DNA of 7,308 nt from Planctomycetota bacterium (GTDB lineage: Bacteria > Planctomycetota > Planctomycetia > Pirellulales > Pirellulaceae): NCBI GenBank assembly GCA_023417165.1, contig JAEZGD010000412.1:1-7308 (forward strand), read 5' to 3'. Each line of letters opens with the position of its first letter. The first letter of the stretch is position 1. Below the pieces are notes generated by a model. The model was not told the origin of the DNA. It saw only the letters and a list, made by a program, of their open reading frames with translations, and did not search any database. This document shows, piece by piece, positions 6,094-7,308 of this stretch. Position numbers and translations under genes: made by a program.

Positions 6094-6300
6094 AGTGGCA
6101 CCCGACTTCCTGAGCGGGGGGCGTGAGCCCCCTGATTCCGCAAGCATTACGAGTGATGCCTGCCTGAGATAATGCCTCATTCAGACGCCTTGGGCTCGCA
6201 GGTTCGTTTCCTAATGAAAAGGCAGGAAGTGAACTTCCACGAGTAACTTCGAGCCCCGGCGGAACACTGAGCACTGGCCGGAGGCCAGTGGCACCTAGCG
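6094..6300 (+). repeat. Intergenic hairpin repeat, copy 2 (best preserved)
   Basis: This fills the gap between the convergent AhpD-like and SUKH genes. In order: AGTGGCACC (6094-6102); hairpin A with arms GGGGGC (6117-6122) and GCCCCC (6127-6132) around a GTGA loop; TTCCGC (6136-6141); GGGCTCG (6192-6198); an inner hairpin GGAAGTGAACTTCC (6225-6238); CGAGCCC (6250-6256), which pairs with GGGCTCG; GCGGAACAC (6259-6267), whose GCGGAA pairs with the distant TTCCGC; and hairpin B, a perfect 8-bp stem CACTGGCC/GGCCAGTG (6272-6279, 6283-6290) around GGA. AGTGGCACC recurs at 6287-6295. The pairs are properly nested. Hairpins A and B face the 3' ends of the two neighbouring genes, but no T-tract follows either, so they are not standard intrinsic terminators. 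No open gene is carried. Confidence 0.85.
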
Positions 6301-6322
6301 AGCAAACCAGATCACCCCGCGA

Positions 6323-6808
6323 TCATTCCTCTGTGGCCACGAGGGAATCCCAAAAGGACCGGAAGTTTGGAGAAACGAAATTCAGATACTCGCGAGTAGG
6401 CGATTGGTCGACCCAAGGTTCGCCGGGAATCCAGGCGTAAATAATGCCATATTCTGCAGCATTTAAAGAGATGCAAACCAGATCCCAGTGATTATTGCTG
6501 CCGATCGGGATTATGCCCTGCGGAACCGCGACATCGAACCCATAGGCTTTTCGCGAGGCTCGAATATCTTCAATGTCGCTTTCGTCAAACAGTCCAAACA
6601 TTACCGACAGATGGTTGGCGCGAACATCGTCCTCGTCCGCGACAAAGTACGTCGCTGCCTGGGGAAAAATACCGCCGTTCCACTCTAATAGGAACTGACA
6701 AAAATCTTCCGGAAGTGAGTGGCCGAGCTTGGCTTCTGCTGCGGCAATGGCTGCGCCATCACACGGATTGCGAAGACGACGAAACCCCAGTTTGTCTTCA
6801 AAGACCAT
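6323..6808 (-). CDS. SUKH (SMI1/KNR4) domain protein
   Basis: This 161-residue single-domain protein shows the SUKH-1 pattern: an N-terminal helix with AEAKLGHSLPEDF (24-36), then FLLEWNGG (39-46), a central segment ending in GIIPIGSNNHWDLVCISL (98-115), the strand YGIIYAWI (120-127), and a final amphipathic helix with FRSFWDSLV (149-157). Many SUKH proteins are immunity proteins of polymorphic and contact-dependent toxins, while others are single housekeeping-type genes (family knowledge). No toxin with a C-terminal nuclease or deaminase domain is in this window, so an immunity role is unproven. It is cytoplasmic. AGAGAG about 7 bases before the ATG is a fair ribosome binding site. The gene diverges from the small membrane-protein gene, and its 3' end abuts repeat copy 2. 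Confidence 0.87.
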   Translation of the reverse strand: MVFEDKLGFRRLRNPCDGAAIAAAEAKLGHSLPEDFCQFLLEWNGGIFPQAATYFVADEDDVRANHLSVMFGLFDESDIEDIRASRKAYGFDVAVPQGIIPIGSNNHWDLVCISLNAAEYGIIYAWIPGEPWVDQSPTREYLNFVSPNFRSFWDSLVATEE

Positions 6809-6841
6809 TGCGCTCTCTTCGAAAGTCCGGAACTGCAGTGG

Positions 6842-6870
6842 GGAGTTGAACTAGCTTTCTAGGCAACTCC
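6842..6870. promoter_or_regulatory. Imperfect palindrome in the SUKH/membrane-protein divergent region
   Basis: GGAGTTG (6842-6848) pairs with CAACTCC (6864-6870), and inside it CTAG (6851-6854) pairs with CTAG (6859-6862) around CTTT. The near-symmetric 29-base site starts 34 bases upstream of the SUKH ATG and ends 9 bases before a possible -10 box for the rightward gene. This is where an operator for a dimeric regulator would be expected. Confidence 0.35.
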
Positions 6871-6879
6871 TGCCTGGGA

Positions 6880-6885
6880 TACAAT
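6880..6885 (+). promoter_or_regulatory. Possible -10 box (TACAAT) for the small membrane-protein gene
   Basis: TACAAT lies 47 bases before the ATG at 6933. TTGAAC (6846-6851) resembles a -35 box but is 28 bases away, too far for a standard promoter, and sits in the palindrome. Weak call. Confidence 0.22.
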
Positions 6886-6932
6886 CCGGCTGGTGACGAA
6901 CACTGGCCGCATTCGGCAGGGGAACGAGGCAG

Positions 6933-7196
6933 ATGAGAATCTTGGCGATCGTCAGTTATCTATTGGCGCTGCTATGGGTTGTATATGTGTTTGTCGGTTT
7001 GCCCGTGCTTTTGATCGACATGCATTACGCGGAACTCCGCGACATGACCGGGGAAGAGATGCGAATCGTCGCCGAAAGCGCTCGGGCACTCATTGTCTTG
7101 GCGGTTGCCCCGCTCGTCCTGAGTGGAATGTTGCTGATCGGTGGTTACTTCGTGGGCGGCTCGAACGACAGCAAGAGGAGTGCTGCCGACGAATAA
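6933..7196 (+). CDS. Small two-helix membrane protein, function unknown
   Basis: This 87-residue protein starts directly with a hydrophobic helix (about residues 3-29, rich in Leu/Val with Trp and Tyr). A short acidic loop follows (about 30-47, containing ELRDMTGEEM), then a second helix (about 50-75, ending GGYFVGG) and a polar tail (SNDSKRSAADE). The acidic loop should face outside, with both ends in the cytoplasm. I recognise no family. CAGGGGA at 6917-6923 lies 9 bases before the ATG and GAGG at 6926-6929 lies 3 bases before it, so the start is well supported. Repeat copy 3 follows its stop at once. It diverges from the SUKH gene across 124 bases. Confidence 0.72.
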   Translation: MRILAIVSYLLALLWVVYVFVGLPVLLIDMHYAELRDMTGEEMRIVAESARALIVLAVAPLVLSGMLLIGGYFVGGSNDSKRSAADE

Positions 7197-7205
7197 TGGC
7201 TTCGA

Positions 7206-7308
7206 TGAGTGCGTGGCGGCTGTTCGCGCGGGCTCACTCTGTAACGAAAAGGCCCGATGTGAATCGACGCAGGTAACTTCGAGCCACAGCGGAACACCAG
7301 CACTGGCC
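7206..7308 (+). repeat. Intergenic hairpin repeat, copy 3 (cut by right edge)
   Basis: This follows the small membrane-protein gene. GGCTC (7231-7235) pairs with GAGCC (7281-7285); between them are TAACGAAAAGGC (7242-7253) and an inner hairpin CGAT-GTGA-ATCG (7255-7266), as in copy 2. GCGGAACAC (7289-7297) is followed by CAG and CACTGGCC (7301-7308), which is exactly the first arm of hairpin B and ends at the last base of the window. I see no block A hairpin in the 34 bases between the gene and GGCTC, so this copy may lack its left part. Confidence 0.78.

Noticed and set aside
6117..6132. Hairpin A of copy 2 as an intrinsic terminator of the AhpD-like gene.
   Set aside because: The stem is strong and 25 bases past the stop codon, but no T-tract follows; kept only as part of the repeat.
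6896..6910. GAACACTGGCC before the small membrane-protein gene as a fourth repeat copy.
   Set aside because: It matches only pieces of block B, lacks both the hairpin's second arm and the GCGG start, and is too short to support.
6893..7276. A 127-codon plus-strand frame overlapping the small membrane-protein gene.
   Set aside because: Out-of-frame shadow with very high Arg and Cys content; the 6933 frame has a good ribosome binding site and two membrane helices.
5034..7308. The three repeats as a CRISPR array.
   Set aside because: Copies are about 1 kb apart, separated by genes, differ in sequence, and have no regular spacers or cas genes.

Overview
This 7.3 kb window is ordinary-looking bacterial chromosome, about 57% G+C by eye. 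The gene mix suggests a planctomycete, probably of the Pirellulales type: a membrane-anchored HEAT-repeat protein with a long Pro/Ala linker, few Shine-Dalgarno sites, a TTG start, and several copies of a GC-rich hairpin repeat between genes. This assignment is inference; there is no rRNA or marker gene to confirm it.

Left part (1-1972). A DapA/N-acetylneuraminate-lyase superfamily aldolase gene runs off the left edge on the minus strand. Divergent from it, after about 90 bases, is a plus-strand pair: a three-helix membrane protein, then a small Cys-based dual-specificity-type phosphatase. The pair shares a reading frame and is separated by one TAA and four codons.

Middle part (1977-4619). 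Two minus-strand genes lie in the order CheV-type protein, then HEAT-repeat protein, 102 bases apart. The CheV-type protein has CheW, receiver and C-terminal histidine-phosphotransfer (Hpt) domains in one chain, which is longer than ordinary CheV. The HEAT gene converges on the phosphatase with four bases between stop codons.

Right part (4620-7308). Gene density drops. Short accessory-type genes are separated by three copies of one intergenic repeat family (about 5034-5220, 6094-6300, and 7206 to the right edge). Between them are an unrecognised 82-residue protein (minus), an AhpD-like carboxymuconolactone decarboxylase family protein with its redox CxxC (plus), a SUKH (SMI1/KNR4) domain protein (minus) and an 87-residue two-helix membrane protein (plus). 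All three repeats have the same orientation and each lies at the 3' end of a gene. Copies 2 and 3 keep the same base-paired skeleton with different stem sequences, so the repeat may be made as a structured RNA or act as a 3'-end hairpin element.

No rRNA, tRNA, CRISPR array, transposase or integrase was seen. The strongest leads are the CheW-REC-Hpt fusion and the repeat family. The genes do not form one obvious pathway.
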